A DNA stretch of 64,000 nt, from contig CM074860.1 of assembly GCA_037501455.1 (NCBI GenBank), forward strand, positions 45,332,501 to 45,396,500. The letters run 5' to 3'. The notes under the pieces were generated by a model, which did no database searches, was not told the origin of the DNA, and was given only the letters and a program-made list of their open reading frames with translations. The translations under genes and the position numbers were made by a program. Positions 61,094-64,000 of the stretch are shown here, piece after piece. The DNA comes from Lantana camara (lineage: Eukaryota > Streptophyta > Magnoliopsida > Lamiales > Verbenaceae). Position 1 is the stretch's first letter. Each line of letters starts with the position of its first letter.

Positions 61094-61863
61094 TGTAACA
61101 CCCCAAACGGAGGATGCCACATCCCCCGCACTGAGACCCAGACCCGGTCATGAACTGGAAGTCCATGCCCGAATCCGAATCAGAGCGAACGGGAGACAAA
61201 CGCACACGCTACGCTAGGCGAATCTAACTCGACAAACTCAGAGTGCGGAAGCAATTCAAACATTCAAACAAGATAGCAGAAGCATTTAAATCAACATTCA
61301 ACACAAGTGATGGGTTCAACTAGCATAGATACCTAGTCCCGAATATCTGATCAACATAACGTAATAATCATCAAGGCCACAAAGGGGCCGAATACGAATG
61401 CCACGCAGGGCTACAGAAAGATAAAGTATAATCTCAAGTCTACAAGTCATGACATAAGTAAAGTGTACGAAAGACAAATGCAACTAGAAAGGCTAGACTG
61501 ACGAAGTACAACACAAAGGACTCACTCCCGCCTAGCAAACGCCAACAGACCTGCAACTAAAAGTTTAAATGAGGGGTCGGTCAACTTGACCGAGTGAGGG
61601 GGCTAACGCACACCCACAATATATATATAGAGAGCATAGCACAGAATAAAAGGATGGACTCATGAACCAGGGATAGGTGTTGCATACCAAAGGCATTTCC
61701 AAAAGTACCCTAAAAGATAGATATATAAGTTTAGAAACCATTTTCCAGAAAGACTCTATCCCGATTCATGACTCTATAACAAAATAGAACACATGCTCGG
61801 TGAGTACGAGCTTCCCACCTTTACTCCTCAGAACATAAATCAAAATCAATCCCACCGCTACAC
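61094..61863 (-). mobile_element. LTR L fragment, inserted in LTR K
   Basis: Plus-strand start TGTAACACCCCAAACGGAGG. It belongs to the same clade as LTR F. A fully paired hairpin CGGTCA/TGACCG lies at 61578-61592. It is interrupted at 61864 by LTR M. Confidence 0.82.
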
Positions 61864-64000
61864 TGTAAAACCCCAAACGGAGAAGTGCCACATCCCCCTC
61901 ACTATGACCCAGACCCGGAACATGAAATGAAAGTCCATGCCCGAATCCGAATCAGAGCGAACGGGAGACCAACTCACACACTAGGCTAGGCGGATCTAAC
62001 TTGACCAAAACTCAGAGTGCGGAAGCAAATGAAACCAACAACAATAGATAGCGGAAGCATTTAAAACAAAACATGCAAAGCAGGTGACGGGTTCAACTAG
62101 CATAGATACCTAATCCCGAATAATAGATCAACAAACATAACAAGTGACGGGTTCAACTAGCATAAATCCCTAGTCCCAAATATCAACATAAATTAATAAT
62201 CATCAAGTGCCACAAGGGGCCGAATGAGGGTGCCACAAGGGGCTACCGAATAGTAAAGTACAATCTCAAGTCTACAAGTCTTAAGTATAAGTAAAGTGTA
62301 TGAGAGGACAAATGCAAATAGAAAGACTAGACCGACGAAGTGCAACTCAAAGGACTCACTTCCGCCTAGCAAACGCCAACAACCTGCAACTAAAAGTGTA
62401 AATGAGGGGTCAGTCAACTTGACCGAGTGAGGGGGCTAACGCACACCCACTGTATATATATATGGAGCATAGCACATATCAGAAGGGTGGACTCATGAAC
62501 CGGAGATAGGTGTTGCATACCAAAGACATTTCCAAAAGTACCCAAAAGATAGTTATAAGTATAAGCTTTAGAAAACATTTCAGAAACACTATCTCGATTC
62601 ATGATTCCCAGACAGAACAGAACACATGCTCGGCGAGTACGAGCTTTCAACCTTTACTCCTCAGAACATATCATAAAATACAAAATCAATCCAACCGTCA
62701 CACCAATGATGGAGGAGATGTACCGTCCCCAAACCATCCAGAACAGACAAACCCTCAAGGGGTAGCGAACCCACAAGAGTCCTCCTCGGCCTTAGCCGAA
62801 GGCTCAAGATACCACACCTTCCCTACAGCACGGGTCGCGTGAAGATATCTCAAATGGAACTACGCACAAGTATATCCCCGATGGCCCTAACCGTCCCGGG
62901 GGCTCCTTACCCATAGCTCCTCGGATCCACATACATACATACATACATACAGATGCCAATAATTCATGGCCAACTCGCTACATAACATAATGTAACATAC
63001 TTTTCAAAACAGCTTACATATACCTTCATATCTAATTTTCCAAAACAGAGTTGATTCACAAGGTCATAAACATATCATATCCAACACATACGTATATATA
63101 ATAGATATACTCGCATGCAAGGGTTGAAATCAGCACATCAAGGCAATAGGTCGCATAACTATACAAAATCCTAAACCTCACCTCGTGAAAGTAGAGTCTG
63201 AGAGTGTGAAGGGCCAAACACTCTAAACCTCGGGCCCACCGGCACCACCAAACTCTGTGACAAGACATACGGAAGCCCAGACTTAGACTCTATATGAACC
63301 AAACAAGACGCACGGCGTTGCTCAACATGATTGTGGTTATGCATAAGTGTTCATGTTGTGCTTGGATAAGGTGTCCTGGTCAATCAAGGAATATCAATGC
63401 TCAACAAGATCATATTTACAAGCAACCATCATGCAATTCCATATCCAAAGATGCAAGATCAATTTAGGAAGTCAATGTATTCACGAAATGCATATTAAAT
63501 CATCCAATGTCACAGGGTTCAATTATAATATTAGAATTAAGCATCAAGTTCATGTCGAGTTATAAAGTGCATAAGTAAGAGCAACTTGATCAAATAAACA
63601 TACAAGGTTGTTGTACGTAGATGGCATGCTTGATACAAATAAAGAGTGCATTTAATTCACTTAAGATCATACTTTACAACTTCACAACATGTTTGGTACA
63701 GAAGCTCAAGTCACATACATAGTTTCATAAATATTACACTTACATCCCCTAAGTTATTTATAAAAGTTTAGAATTATTACACATACATCCCCTTAGTTGA
63801 TTACTAAGCATAATTGTTCATTTAAAGTGTTTATACAATTATTCAACTAGGAATTAATTACTTACAAGCATTACAATTATCAATTTATCGTAATTCATAA
63901 TATACCATTTTGTAGTAGTAAGAGCAAATCAAGATATTACAATTCTAACTCCTATCATGTATCAAGTCTCAAGTTGTTCAAGCATCTTTCATGTATCTAA
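61864..64000 (-). mobile_element. LTR M, running off the window
   Basis: Plus-strand start TGTAAAACCCCAAACGG, inserted in LTR L. It carries the F-type GC-rich block (about 62640-62940) and acceptor-like and donor-like sites (near 62390 and 63180, minus). 63300-64000 is AT-rich with nothing recognised. Its other end and TSD are outside. Confidence 0.8.
62927..62951. repeat. (ACAT)n microsatellite
   Basis: About six ACAT units within LTR M. Confidence 0.9.

Overview
The window is repeat-dense nuclear DNA of a flowering plant, probably a eudicot. I assign no species. No host gene, rRNA or tRNA gene is supported. Nearly all 64 kb is nested LTR retrotransposons: complete elements, solo LTRs and truncated LTRs, in both orientations. 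Assignments rest on TG...CA LTR ends, 5-bp target-site duplications (TSDs), primer-binding sites (PBS) matching plant initiator tRNA-Met (TGGTATCAGAGCC) or tRNA-Asp, polypurine tracts (PPT), and paired LTRs. No gag-pol frame is intact.

Layout. 1-3759: right part of LTR A. 3760-15333: element C (+); its 5' LTR is broken by A and by solo LTR B (4454-6827, TSD TATAT), its internal region is 8316-11659 and its 3' LTR is 11660-15333. 15334-17585: right part of LTR J, interrupted by C. 17586-19094: part of minus-strand LTR I, carrying a TRIM (18254-18718, TSD TATAG). 19095-24464: 5' LTR and internal part of element D (+). 24465-47065: solo LTR H (-), TSD TCGAG, split by element F (-, 25051-44410, TSD CCGTC); F's internal region holds element E (+, 29661-40558). 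47071-52970: retroelement remnants containing solo LTR G (-, 47406-51372). From 52971: 5' LTR of element K (-), split by a solo LTR with TGTTAGGA/TCCTAACA ends (53066-60332, TSD GGCGA), which itself contains a tRNA-Asp-primed element (54718-60103, TSD GTTAT). LTR K is broken again by LTR L (61094) and L by LTR M (61864 to the window end).

The dominant group (A-M apart from the TRIM and the two K insertions) looks like large non-coding LARD-type derivatives of Ty3-type elements: LTRs of 2.4-4 kb around a 3.2-3.3 kb degenerate interior in C and E. The diverged families share one architecture: splice-like signals dividing each LTR into short conserved and long variable segments, a GC-rich block with a covarying hairpin (constant AGGAGGTTT loop), a second hairpin, a long-range complementary pair, family-specific palindrome clusters and, beside the PPT of C, E and F, an array of GAGAGA/TCTCTC hairpins. 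This looks like conserved RNA-level organisation in elements that no longer encode proteins, and it is the most interesting content of the window. A weak Argonaute (PIWI)-like relic in element D is reported as a testable hypothesis only.
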